This document shows, piece after piece, positions 18,114 to 30,800 of a DNA stretch of 64,000 bases (the stretch's first letter is position 1; every line of letters begins with the position of its first letter). The position numbers and the translations under genes were made by a program. Below the pieces are notes generated by a model, which saw only the letters and a program-made list of their open reading frames with translations, was not told the origin of the DNA and did not search any database. This stretch comes from Lepas anatifera. Taxonomy: Eukaryota > Arthropoda > Thecostraca > Lepadidae. The DNA is taken from the NCBI GenBank assembly GCA_034440635.1, contig JAOTON010000385.1, forward strand, positions 2,076,501 to 2,140,500, given 5' to 3'.

Positions 18114-19629
18114 CGGGGGACCGGGCCGGGCCGGCCTCAGCCGGCGTCTGCCCAGCTGCACGGCACGCCCGCGGCTCCACAGGTACCTCCTCAGGCCTGC
18201 CGGCTCTCTCGGCCAGTGTAGCTGTGCAGTGACGTCAGATAGGTCGGTGTTGTGGACTTATGAAGGCGGCGCTTGTCAGTGGGGAGGGGAATGTGCGGCC
18301 ATGTGAAAGTGCCAGCCGAACTGTGATGCTGGCTGGTACTGATTCGTATAGTATCAACAAATGCAAACTAAGTATGGGTAAATTAACTACCGACACGTGG
18401 TCTGTATTTGGTCAGGAAATATTGTTCTTTCCGACCAAATTTTTACGTTCCTCATGCCGCACGCATACTTTCAAGGTGTGAAAAATGAAATGATATTTTT
18501 CCACCTTATATTTGTATGCGGGGAAATGATAGCGTAAGCAGAAGTAGCAGCTAACTAGCTTTAGTTGCTTAGTTGTTGATATGCTCGTTGAGCAAGCCTA
18601 GTTGAAAATGGCGTTATTCTCCGCGCTCAAACACCTGTTCCTTTTGTATTGCACTGCGGTTGATGGCTTCCACTGTTTAGTTAAATACTGCTCATTATTG
18701 TTTTTATAAACAAAGGTTACATGGAAAGTGTCATCGGTTTCAACATTTCGAAATTATTTTCTGTCGGCGTTTTAGTAAACTGTTCAATTCATTGAGCTGT
18801 TATATTGGACGGACTTTTGTTTAGGTTGTAGTTTGGAGTCGTCCAACAATTCGGGAGCCAGAAACAAGTTTGTAGGTGGCTCACTTAGTCAGTGCGTTTG
18901 GTATGCAAGGTCAGGAGAGCGGGGTGCAGTAGCTATCAGAGGAGCGACTCTGACAGTTTACCCAGCACCTCGCCTGAGCCCAGGAGTCTGGGAAGCGGCG
19001 GGGTCTGGTGTTGGCCGCTTTAAGGCTGAATGTCATCCGTCGCCACTTCCACGGCCACCCCCAGCTTGAGTCCGTGCGCTGGAGAGAGCCTTAAGTAAAA
19101 TTCCCGTCCCTGCAGACGTTAGGAGTGACTGGACGTTGCCAGACTCTGAGGCGACGCTGCCGCAGCAGCTGCTGTGGCGCCTAGCCCCTGGCGGAGCAAT
19201 TAGAAGCTGTGGTTTCATCGCTTGGCGACAGATGGCAGGAAATACGCTGGCGGGATCGGTCCTGTTTCTCCTTGCAAGGCTCCTGTATTTCCGGACCGCT
19301 GAGTGCATGAACAAAGTTCGAGAAGCACAATTATTTGGCGTGCTTCGTTTTATTTTGCGAGTGTGCGCTCTCGTGGCGTTAATTTGTTTATTTATTGCTT
19401 TTTATTAGTGATTTTGTGAATTTGATAGTTTTGCACTCTAGGTATGTTCATTCGCTAGTGGTCCTCCAGAAGAAAACGTTGATATAAGTGCCAGTAATGT
19501 ATGATGCAGTGGCCTATCGAAAGACACGAGACCCCTCGGGACTGCAGACTAGAAGACGTCTTGGCTGAAGCTGCCAACTTTGGTGCCGTCGATCAGCTGG
19601 CCAAGCTAGCAGATTCTAACAGAGAAGTC
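18114..19629. other. Region behind GTF2H2, no gene recognised
   Basis: Presumed 3' untranslated region, then intergenic. A 90-codon plus open frame at 19136-19408 ends in a hydrophobic run but has no recognised relative. The first AATAAA on the plus strand is at 19913, beyond the SINE. Confidence 0.4.
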
Positions 19630-19840
19630 CCTGGCCGTCCTTGTGCTTTGTGGGACGTTAAACTTTGGGTTATAAATTCAACCTTCATTGTGGGCATGCT
19701 CGTTTGGATGGTGCGGTCGGAATCTCCGTGACAAATCTCTTGATGGCTTTGTGATGTTCCGACTCCAAAATCCGAACTGGGAACAACTTGGGCAGAATGT
19801 ATGAAAAGGTCCATCAAGCCGAATCCACGCGTGTGCTGAT
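19630..19840 (+). mobile_element. SINE family A, 5'-truncated
   Basis: It shares GTGCTTTGTGGGACGTTAAA, TTCATTGTGGGCATGCTCG, TGTTCCGACTCCAAAATCCG and ATGTATGAAAAGGTCCATC with the 45564 copy. It lies between the convergent GTF2H2 and PLCXD genes. Confidence 0.75.
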
Positions 19841-20129
19841 AGTATCTGTATTATCATACTGAGTACAGTTCGCATAACAATTTATTTTGCACTAAGACAT
19901 GCGAGATTCACAAATAAATCCCAGTGCAATAAGGCCATAAAGTCTACGGCCTAAACTCACACCATCAATGCCCTGGCTATATTCTGCGAGCCCCACGATA
20001 TTGGAGGAGAGAAGACATTACAGTGCTGTGGAGTCGAGAAGCCCTGAGCCGGAGGAGATGCCGACCAAATAAGCTGTCTGAATTTAATGCTCGGGTGAAG
20101 CTCCCGCCCCGGCCGCGGGAGATTGGGCG

Positions 20130-20460
20130 GCCAGCGTGTCTTCGATTCGGGGTCCGGCGGTTACTCTCTAGCCTGAGGAGATTTGGCGGCAGGGCTACCT
20201 TCAATTGAGGGTCCGGCGGTGACGCTCTAGCCTGAGGAGATTTGGCGGCAGGGGTGCCTTCTATTCCGGGTCCGGCGGTGACCTCCCTCCTTCCCCAGGG
20301 AGATGTCCGGCGGGGACTCCCATCCCCGAGGGATATAAGGCCGCAGGGATGCCTTCGATTCGGGGTCCGGCGTTGAACCCCCCCAATCCTTTCTCAGGGA
20401 GATAAGGCCGCAGGGGTGCCTTCGGTTCGGGGTCCGGCGGTGACCCTCCAGCCACGAATT
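20130..20460 (+). repeat. Tandem repeat of about 60 bp between the convergent genes
   Basis: Five to six diverged units share GGGGTCCGGCGGTGAC, a variable middle and GGAGAT..GGC.GCAGGGGTGCCTTC. It lies behind both the GTF2H2 and the PLCXD stop codons. Confidence 0.8.
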
Positions 20461-20621
20461 CTGCGGCGTTGCCGGTTACCGACTACATTTCCTGGGAAAC
20501 ATGACAGTATATAAGGCAGCAGGGCAGGGGTTTGTGGGGTTTGTGACAGCACCTGGTACAGACAAGTGCGTATGGGCACCCTGCACACGCTAAGTTAGGT
20601 ACGCATGTAAAGCTGTGGGAA

Positions 20622-20627
20622 TTTATT
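20622..20627 (-). terminator. Candidate polyadenylation signal of PLCXD-like gene 1
   Basis: AATAAA on the minus strand (CCAAATAAATTC), about 860 bases after the stop. No nearer hexamer was seen on the minus strand. Confidence 0.3.
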
Positions 20628-21217
20628 TGGGGACCTGTTCGCTGCAGTAGATGATGTGATTCCTAAAAAATGTTCTTGTGTCTTGGTGAGACGAAATGCG
20701 TACATTATACAGTGCAAGTATTCCGACGACGTTCTATTCATCGCTTGTTGTGTCTGTTAAACCTGTTTGTACTCTGATAATTTGGTTTTCCAAATGTCTT
20801 CACTTTGGTTTCCTTAGCCTCTTTTCTCTCCAAAAACTTGCACTGCTCAGCTTTTGTCAGCGCAGAAACCCACATAAACTCAGTATGCAGGATACAAAAA
20901 TGACAGGCAATTAAAATGCGGGAGCAGTGGGTACATGCTGCTGTCCCTGGTAGTTACAGGCACAGAGAAGCGGTGGCACCACTGCGATGGTAGCCGGCGG
21001 TGCCGCTGAAGCTAGCGCCGCTGTCATTAGCCGACGTGTTCTACAACAGACCCTGCAGTCTGCCGACAGCTCACTAATGACTGTAATGCCTCGGCGTGGC
21101 CTCAGCTGGTTTGGCTCAGAGCGGAGATATGAGACGCCCCAGCTGTGGCCTCTAAGCAGTCGACGCAAAGCCTTACATAATACCCGGAAATCAAAGGATT
21201 GTTCAAAGGAAGGATGA

Positions 21218-21473
21218 CATAAGCGGATCCAGGGTTTTTGATCGGGGTGTGGAAGGGTGCTTGAGCCAGGATGGCGCCGGTGGGGAACTGAGGTAGCGTT
21301 TCTTAAAGTGCGACATAGTAGTGGGCGCTAAAGCGTATCATAGGGCGCCGATTCTTGCACTTTTGGGGGATTTTTAGTAACTTTTCTCAGAGGTGCAGAG
21401 GCGGTTTGAGGGGCGCCGTGTGCTCGATAGAGGGAGAGGAACACCTCCCCCTTGCTCGCTAGATCCGCCTATG
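21218..21473. mobile_element. hAT-like MITE copy 5, twelve bases behind the PLCXD stop codon
   Basis: The ends are CATAAGCGGATCCAGG and TAGATCCGCCTATG; the interior is diverged but keeps TTTTGATCGGGG and a GGGCGCCGATTC motif. No clear target duplication. On the minus strand it forms the first part of the 3' untranslated region of the PLCXD-like gene. Confidence 0.8.
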
Positions 21474-21485
21474 ATGTGACAGGAG

Positions 21486-21899
21486 CTAGTGTAAGAGGGC
21501 GACGCCAGCGTTGGTTAGCTGTAGATGGTAGAGGTGGTGACCCGGGACCGGGCGCTGCTGTGCAGCCGCCTCCTGCCCCGGCCCGGGCCCCCCCACCCCG
21601 GCCACACACTCCCTCCGCTTCAGATTAGCCTCGATAGCCACGTCCACCATGTCGGCGCCCAGGAAGAAGTCGGTGGCGACGATGCTGGCCTGGCTCCACC
21701 AGTCCTGGCGGAACCAGCGCGTCACCGCGGCGTTGGCCTCCTCGGCGAGGTCGCGCAGGCCGCGGTTGGGGATCAGGATGTCCCAGGGCGAGGGCGTGAG
21801 CTCGGCCATGGCCGCCCACAGCGGGCCGCCGCTGCGGCGCGATATCTGACGCTGCAGGTAGCTGCGCAGCTCTGGAACCTTCTTCTTGTCGCCCCAGGC
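21486..21899 (-). CDS. PLCXD-like gene 1, last exon
   Basis: After CGCCGGCAG. It encodes AWGDKKKVPELRSYLQRQIS, GPLWAAMAELTPSPWDILIP, EEANAAVTRWFRQDWWSQAS and IVATDFFLGADMVDVAIEAN, then a low-complexity tail of about 40 residues and TAG at 21486-21488. The body is typical for the end of a PLCXD domain; the tail is not conserved and could reflect a lost stop. Confidence 0.88.
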   Translation of the reverse strand, partial: AWGDKKKVPELRSYLQRQISRRSGGPLWAAMAELTPSPWDILIPNRGLRDLAEEANAAVTRWFRQDWWSQASIVATDFFLGADMVDVAIEANLKRRECVAGVGGPGPGQEAAAQQRPVPGHHLYHLQLTNAGVALLH

Positions 21900-24800
21900 C
21901 TGCCGGCGGGGCGGGGCAGTTACCGACAGGCACCGGTCACACTGTGGACAGACGGATGTTTCACGCTGATGGAACTGATCGCGCCGTTCACAAACGGACC
22001 AACATTATATGATTGTGTTCAAGCTGAGTTTTTGTACCACTGCGTTCGAATCATGTTCTCTGGTGTCTACATATACGCCTACGTTGTATTGTTTAGAATC
22101 CTTTATCTGATTATCACGTCAGTTCGGGCGCCCGTAGTTCGCAAATCGCAGCAGGCAACCAAACACACGCGGCAAATCTTAAAGGATGGCTATATTTGGA
22201 CATGTTTACGAATAAGCTAACGAACACACCTTAAACGGGTTCTTCCGGGAAGAGTGTTCCAACAACCTCTTATTGTGTATGGAAGAAATGAGTTTGAATG
22301 TTATTCTGCCCTCCTGCGGGCTGCTAATTGTTGGCTATGTTCTCATCGCGACCGCTCTTGAAGCGGCGTCAGCTGACATTTTATGCTCTGTATAACTACA
22401 GTATCATAGGTTATTTTGAACATCATTGCTAACTGTGCTACTATTCGTCTTTTCTTGAGATATATAGCCACTTGAGGCTCTATATCACAGCTGAAACACT
22501 GGAAGCTCCGCGGTGGTGGCCGTTCTGGCTTCAAAGGCTTGGCCTATAACACCGCTCCCCTGTGTCGACGCAATTTTTCATACATCTATGATTTGACGAC
22601 GGAACATCCCAATCGCGTTCGCGCATTTCTGATACTGTTGCCTGGCGAGAGGTCCGACACTCCCCTGTGGAGAACCAACACAAATGGACTCCGGTCTCAT
22701 GGGTGGCTTTTTTATCCAGCTGCGGTGATGTATGTCCGCCGGGTTCTCTCCTGGATAGATGAGAGCCAGTCCTTGGGATGACAATAATTTTGTCTCGCTG
22801 AAGCCGTGAGACGGGAGCCGAAACTCGACGCCGTCTTCCGCGGGACCGATGGCTGCAGTCGCAGCGTCTGAATCCTTAATCCAAACAGAGACCATCGTCA
22901 CGCTACGTGACATTACTGTGACTTCACGTCTGATTGGAAGTTGTTTTGGACTTTTTATGTGGGGCTATGGTCGTTGATGGCTTACCAATAAAACACGTGA
23001 TATTTCAGCACCGACAGTGCTACAATAGGGTGGTGAAATACACTCCTGTCAATGGGGCCAAACTTCAACGCGTTCTCAGGGAGTGGTGCCATCTGCTGCA
23101 CTAAAAATGAGGGAGGGTTCAGTAGTGGCCCCGGCTCCCCCTTCAGCTCTCCCCACGGCGGCTCACGGCCTGAAAACCTCCAGTCCGCAAACCCGGTAAA
23201 TGGGCGGCAAATTTTTCAACGAAAGATGAAGCCCGACAGACGTTTTCCTTCAGCTTTGGACTTCTTTTAATGCCGTCGAAAAATTGCCCAATTTTGTACA
23301 ATGACATCGAGCTGGTGCAATGATATTCTAACCCGTTGCCAACGACGCTCAGCAACAGAGGTCGCTATGTGGATTGGTTTTCGACAGAGCCTATCTAGAA
23401 AGTCTTCCCCTTTCTTGTTTCGATAGAGAGAACAGGGTGGCCTGGGACCGAATCGATAGTTTGAAATTTATATTTATTGTTTATTTTCAAAGTTCCACTC
23501 TTATTGTGGAAATGGAATACATCTGTTTAACGCGTAAACATCATGGGATACTCCTTTTTCAGAACGAGAGACGATATTTTATTTTGTTTTATAACGTGGG
23601 AAGCTATTTATGCCCAAATTTCTTTTTGAACCGCAATCAACTGGAAAGCAAAACGTTTAATCATAAAAACTCGTGGATTTTGTATTTGACGTCATTTAGT
23701 AAAACTGTACGGGATCAAGAAAAAACCCACTTTGGACATCTCTTGAATCTAAATACACAAGCTGCGGCAAAATGTACTTGGTATACGGAGGTAGCACCTG
23801 GTAGAAGGAGGGAGTACCAGGTGGAAGGGAGCACCTGGCAGGCGGACGGCGTACATGGTTGACGGAGGAGTACCCGGTAGACAGAGGAGTACCTGGTAGA
23901 CTGAGGGGTGTCTGGTAGACTGAGGGGTGTCTGGTAGACGGAGGGATGTCTGGTAGACAGAGAAGTACCTGGTAGACTGAGTGGTGTCTGGTAGACAGAG
24001 GAGTACCTGGTAGACTGAGGGGTGTCTGGTAGACTGAGGAGTACCTGGTAGACTGAGGGGTGCCTGGTAGACTGAGGGGTGTCTGGTAGACAGAGAAGTA
24101 CCTGGTAGACTGAGGGGTGTCTGGTAGACTGAGGAGTACCTGGTAGACTGAGGGGTGTCTGGTAGACTGAGGAGTACCTGGTAGACTGAGGGGTGCCTGG
24201 TAGACTGAGGGGTGTCTGGTAGACGGAGGAGTACCTGGTAGACTGAGGGGTGTCTGGTAGACAGAGGAGTACCTGGTAGACTGAGGGGTGTCTGGTAGAC
24301 GGAGGAGTACCTGGTAGACTGAGGGGTGTCTGGTAGACTGAGGGGTGTCTAGTAGACGGAGGAGAACGGTAGACGGAGGGAATACCTGGTAGCAGGAGGA
24401 AGTACAGCCGGCTCCACACTGATTGGTAGGTATTAAGTGTCAGTTGTTTTAAGAAATATCTTAAAACGCTTACACTCCGCACAAAAGGTTGCGTCTGCAG
24501 TAATGTATTTTTATGAACTCTAAATGTGGGCCCCTGCGAACTGGATGAAACGTCAATTTCGAAAATTATGGACGAAAAACTATTTTCGCCCATCCCGATG
24601 ACTTTCTGTATCTTTTTTCAATTACTTCCGAGTTTTGGACCCACTGAAGTATTTTTGCACGTCAGTTCATGCATCCAGTTAAAAAGCAGCAGGCGAGGCA
24701 ACAATGGTGTCGGAAGGAAACATCACTTGAGAGATATTTTACAAAAACGACCGTGGCCTAATACCTACCAAACAGTATGGAACCGGCTGTACATGGTAGA

Positions 24801-27800
24801 AGGCGGGAGTATCTGGTAAACTAAGGGCGCACCTGGAAGACGGGAATACCTGGTAGATGGAAGGAGTATCTGGTAAACGGAGGGAGTACCTGGTAGAAGG
24901 AAGGAGTACATAGTAGAAGGCAAGAATACCAGGTAGACGGAGGAGTACCTGGTAGACGAGAAGAGCACCTGGTAGAGGGAGTACCTGGTAGGTGGGGGAG
25001 TACGTGGAAGACGGGGGAGTGCCTGATAGACGGAGGAGGTGAGGACCTGGTAGAAGGAAGAAGTACATGGTAGAAGGGGTGTACATGGTAGATGGGGGAG
25101 TACTTGGTAAACGGAAGAGCACCTGGTAGACGAAGGGTATACCTGGTAAAAGGCGGGAAAACCGGGTAGACGGAGGAGCACGTGGCAGACAGAGGGCGTA
25201 CCTGGTAGATGGTGGGCCACAGGTACTGGCTGCGGCGTCGGGTCTCGCCGTCTGCGTAGGAGACGAGCAGCCGGCGGTCGCTGGCCCACAGCTCCTCCAT
25301 GGTGACGTCGTACACGCGGGGCGCCATCCAGCGCGCCAGCCGCGCCGCCAGGTACTCCACGAACCGCTGATGCACCTGACGGCGCCAGGCGGCTCAGCAG
25401 CGCCCCACTGCAGTCTCTGGGGACTGACCCCGGTGATACCTCCCAGCGGGCACGGCCTCTGACCCCGGAGAAACCCGCCTTAACCCCCCGCCTCCGCTTA
25501 CCTCAGATCCACCTTTGCCATGTTTTGGGTTTAACAACCACCCTCTCTCTTTCAATCTCGGCGCCGATGTGAGATAACGAGAAAACGTAAACTGTGTTAG
25601 ATAATCTTGAAGACGTGATAATTTATATTTATCATTGATATTTATATTTATCATCGATAAGTATTTACTCGTAATTTGGTATGTCGTTATGCACAGTTCT
25701 ACGGCTTCTCTACCACTAGGGGTTGCGTGGGTTGTGTAGAAGGACATCAAGCGATTCCACCACATACTGTAAAGGCCAGACAACGGGCAGTACCAGTCAC
25801 TTCTCTATTGGAAGCTGATGGAACAATATCTCTGCAGCTTCGACCAAAGAATATTTATTGACTTGGTGAACAGACTGGTGCACCACCCCAGCGGGAAGAG
25901 GTGCGGCACGTTCAGCTACCGCCCCGCTCACCCTCGGATTGTCGAAGCCGACGGGGAAACGGTGGAAGTCGAGCACCACTACCTCCCGGGTGCTGTTCAG
26001 GAACCACTTCACATGGTTGATTATGCGGTCGATGGGGCGGACCGGAAAAAAGTCGTGGTACACCCAGAACGGACTCCTGCCGGTAACGGGGGGGCGTCAT
26101 TACAAACTGGCACGGCAGGGAAGGGACGTCATCACAGCTGACACGGCAGTGAAGGGACTTCATCACAGCTGACACGGCAGCGAAGGGCCGTCATCACAGC
26201 TGACACGGCAGCGAAGGGCCGTCATCACAGCTGGCACGGCAGCGAAGGGCCGTCATCACAACTGGCACCGCAGTGAGGAGACGTCATCACAGCTGACACG
26301 GCAGTGCAGGGACGTCATCACGCTGACACGGAGTGAGGGGACGTCATCACATCTGACAAAACGCGGTGCCGAGAGGAGAGCTAGTCGTTAAATCTGGAAA
26401 AATAAAACTTTGGCTCGGTAAAAATAGCGTTCCAAAATTTCATTTAGTTGGCTTTATTAATTCAAATCCACGGTCAATTAGATAATCGCATGGATAATCC
26501 CAGATAATCGATAGACAGGTAATTGATTAGATAATCGCATATAAAACAGTCCCATGCTTAAGAAATCAGTCGTATAGTGATTTCTAGCAGCTGTGTAGTA
26601 TTCCCAGCCCAGCCCTTTGTCAAATACGCTAAGGTTAGATAATAGGAAACAAACGCAGACAATGGCACGGATCTCTTTGTTTTGTTTTATCTCACCTTTA
26701 TACGTTGGACAAACGGCTGTGCTGACAAAATGACTGATTCTTTGAACTTTTCAAAGGCTATATTGAGCACAATCAAGGGTGTCACGGACATTTTTGTTTC
26801 TGGGGAGGCCGACGGACCCTGGACTGGCGATGAGGGAGGGACGGGAGGAAATGACATTACAACGCTAACGGTGGTGCCACTTCACCAACACATTTTCACA
26901 TCTAGTCTACGCAGAAAATAGGGAGACAAAAAAACTTGATCGAGTTCCAAAATTTTGAGAGGACGTCCGGATCGGCAAGTAAACGGTGGCGGCGCGTCTT
27001 CCCGTGTAGCGACGGGGACGCGTTTTGTAGAGGCGCGGGAACGCGTCCTCCCTGTAGACGGGGACGGGGACGCGTCCTCTCGTGTAGAGGGGCGCGGGGA
27101 ACGCGTCCTCCCGTGTAGACGGGGACGGGGACGCGTCCTCCCGTGTAGACGGGAGCGGGGAACGCGTTCTCGTATGGACGGGGGCGGGGAACGCGTCCTC
27201 TCGTTAAACGGGGACGGGGAACGAGTCCTCCCGTGTAGATGGGGACGGGGAACGCGTCCTCTCGTTTAGACGGTGGCGCGTGACGCGTCCTCCCGTGTAG
27301 AGGGGGCGGGGAACGCGTCCTCCCGTTAGACGGGGACGGGGAACGTGTCCTCTCGTTTAGACGGTGGCGCGTGACGCGTCCTCCCGTGTTGAGGGGGGCG
27401 GGGAACGCGTCCTCCCGTGTAGAGGGGGCGGGGAACGCGTCCTCCCGTGTAGAGGGGGCGGGGAACGCGTCCTCCCGTATAAAGGGGGACGCGTGACGCG
27501 TCCTCCCGTGTAGAGGGGGGCGGGGAACGCGTCCTCCCGTGTAGAGGGGGCGGGGAACGCATCCTCCCGTGTAGAGGGGGCGGGGAACGCGTCCTCCCGT
27601 GTAGAGGGGACGGGGAACGCGTCCTCCCGTGTAGAGGGGGCGGGGAACTATCCTCTCTTTAGACGGTGGCGCTGACGCGTCCTCCCGTGTAGAGGGGGCG
27701 GGGAACGCGTCCTCCCGTTAGACGGGGACGGGGAACGTGTCTCTCGTTTAGACGTGGGCGTGACGCGTCCTCCCGTGTTGAGGGGGCGGGGAACTCTCCT

Positions 27801-30800
27801 CCCGTATAAAGGGGGCGGGAGACGCGTCCTCCCGTGTAGAGGGGCGGGAGACGCGTCCTCCCGTCTCGGCCGCTTTCGACGCCCATGAATAAGGCTGCCT
27901 TTATTGAGCGTCCTCCCTTGGCCGCTTTGACGCCCATAGATACTTTTATTGTCGCGTCCTCCCGTCTCGGCCGCTTTCGACGCCCATGAGATAAGGCTGT
28001 CTTATATTGTCGCCTAAGTCAATTTTTATTGTCGTTTTGAAGCCATCTTCATTGTTTTGCTCGGGAAATGTGTTTTTGATCCTGACCGCGCACCCGGGTC
28101 CTTGGGTCCGTGCGTGCGGGGTGGGCGCCAGAGGTGATGCCGCGCCGCACTGTGCCGGGCGCCTGCCAGCGCGGCTAACCTGCTTTTCCGCCCGGTGTTA
28201 ATTATAAACACAATGTGCAAGATTCACTTTTTAATGGAACTCCTTATTTTGCTGCAGACGGGACTTTATTTTGCTCTATAGACAGCCAGGATTATAGGTT
28301 TTGAATGAAGAGAAGTCATATGAGCGCTATAGGACCTCGCAGGCTGGCGCGCCCCCAAACTCAAATAATCAGCCGTTCCAGCTGAGGGTGCCGTACCTTG
28401 CACGGCAGCGGCGTCTCAGGTATGCAGGGGCGTCGCCGCGGACTTTCGAGCGGGGTGCGGACCCAGCGACAGGCACCATGTCCATATGACCTATCTTTGG
28501 TCGGCTAAATAGGAAATTGCAACACGTTTGTTGTTTTAGGCAATGGTGGCAACGGTTGTTTTAGGCCCCATGAAAATAGCAAAAGGGATCATTTCGTCCT
28601 AAAATAGACATTTTCAACGAAGTTTCTGATCAGAAGTGGAACACCGGCCCCAAATTTCCGAGAGTGAGAGGGAGAGGTGGCCCCCACTTTGTGAGAGGCT
28701 GCCGGCGGTGGTGACGCACCCGCAGGCACGGCCACTCTGCAGGCGCTGACCAGTCGCAGTTTCCGCGTGACATTGCTGAGCGTGTCGCCAGCGGCCGGCG
28801 GAACGCAGTCAGCCCCGCTCCCCGCCCCAACAGTCACACGGAAACTGCTCACCGCGCCGTCCAGCTAGCTGCAGCCGGAACACGGCTCCTCTCACGGCCG
28901 CATTCACGATAACTTTAGTTCATACGCGTTTTCAATGTAAAACTACGTATTTGTTAATGGATGTAGCATTGCAGAAGCTGACTGGCTCTGAGAACCGGAG
29001 TACATTGGTGGTGTACGAGTTTTTATTATCGGGCAACTGCAAGTGCGCCGGAGTCATAACGTGACAGAGGTAAGTGTGCAGGAGATGGATACAGGTCCGG
29101 AGCAGGAAACTGAGGTGCAGCGGGCGGCGGCGGCCGGCTGGTCCAGTGACGGACGGTGAGCGGCGCTGTGAAGGAGCAGGGGCTCACTGTGAAATTAGTG
29201 CACTCTCGCCGGCGACACAGAACTCGCGGCAGACCAGCCGCTGGGAAGGGGGTTACTCAGCTCCAGCACCACCCTGGAAGCTCTGCGGCTTTGTCCAAAT
29301 CGCTGCATATTGACAACGAGCCTTCTGAGACAGCAGTGGAGGTATCACTTCTCTTCTTTCCCACTGGATGCGGCATGGCCATATCTCATCATCGTCTGTC
29401 TGGGAGAGCAGCATTGTAAAGGGCTTTTTCACAGGACCAGCGGGGCCGCGACAGAAGAAAGCAAGTGCAATTTCAGCGTCTGCGACTTAACAGAAACGTG
29501 GTCTCGGGATGCTTTGCCGCGAAATGGCGTTAAGACAAGAAGCCGGCCAGTGAGCTGCTGTGGCCACGTGCAGGCCCCACAGCTGGGCGGCAGTCTACCA
29601 AGTTAGCCTCATCAATCGAGAAGTTGGCCGCGTTTCTCCCAGCTGGTGAGTTCACCGAAATAACTGGCCAAAAGTCCGAGAGAGTCGTTGCCGTAGCTGA
29701 CGCCGAGATGTTGCACCGTATTTCGAGCGGCGATGTTTCCGAGTGTGGAGGTACCGCGGGTTTGACAGTCAGAGCGCGGGCGTGTCAAGGGGCGTAGCCA
29801 AGGGGTGGCAGGGGCGGCCCCCGAGGGTCCGAATGGCATCCTGAGGACACGATTCTGTAACAAACAGGGCCCTTTTTACCCATCAGACCCCTTTTGGCCT
29901 GTCGCAGGGCCCTTTTCGGGCGCCGCCCCGAGCTAAATCCGGCTACCCCTGTGTTAGGGTGACGTGCTGAGGGTACTGCTTTTGACGGGAACACGGGGTG
30001 GCTTCAGTGGCTTGTTCTCACTGCCCAACTACTCATCTTAATACCGAGAAACTCGTAAAAATAGCACCGTCAGCTACCGCTGTCTCATATACTTCCAGGT
30101 GCAGCCGTAATTATCTTTAAGACTGTCGTGGCACACAAATCGTTGTCAGATGGTTGACGTGAATAGTTTGTCCCGATTTTGCCACAAACATTGCCAGATC
30201 GAGGGGGACAACGGTCCATGACCCTAAAGCATGAAAATGGTTTATTTCCCCAATAGCTTGCCTATGACTCGAATACAAACTAGAAACTGTAAACAGTTGT
30301 AAATAACTAGTTGGTTTTCTCTCCGGGCCCCTAGAAAAGTGAAACCATTCAGAATATGGAAATGCCACCTTCCCAACCTACTCCTGAAGTTTGCACGTCG
30401 CACCCTTTTCCTTTCCCCTTCCGTCAATATGTTTTTCCGACCAAGGAATCCTTGTCATGCTCCCCCTCCCCCCCACCCGCTCGCTCGCTAAAATCGGTCC
30501 AGTTGCCCGCTTCCTCCCCTCGAGCCTCGGGTCTTGCATCTGCCAGCATCCACAAATGCCTATCTCACCACCTGGTTTCCTTGTTTTAGGCCGGACCGGG
30601 ACACGGCGCTGCTGCTGGCTTCTCTCCCCTTGGCTCCTGACACCACAGTGCGGCTTCTGGCTCCTAACACCACTGTGCGGCTGATGATCTCGCTGCCGTG
30701 GATGCCACAGCGCCCGGGAGGTCAGCGCTGATCAGACAGAGCTCATGGATAGGTGCTGCTGCTGCCTGCCGCTCCGCACCGGCGTACTTGTCCTCGCCAT

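Larger units (their letters stand above)
28011..30589. other. Upstream region of the four-span gene inside a PLCXD intron
   Basis: GC-rich patches at 28100-28190, 28640-28870 and 29080-29290 alternate with AT-rich sequence. They could contain the promoter and leader exon of the four-span gene. Contains the MITE at 29788-29951. Confidence 0.35.

Noticed and set aside
23715..24593. 292-codon minus frame with STRYSSVYQ repeats
   Set aside because: It is the translation of the 19-bp minisatellite in a PLCXD intron.
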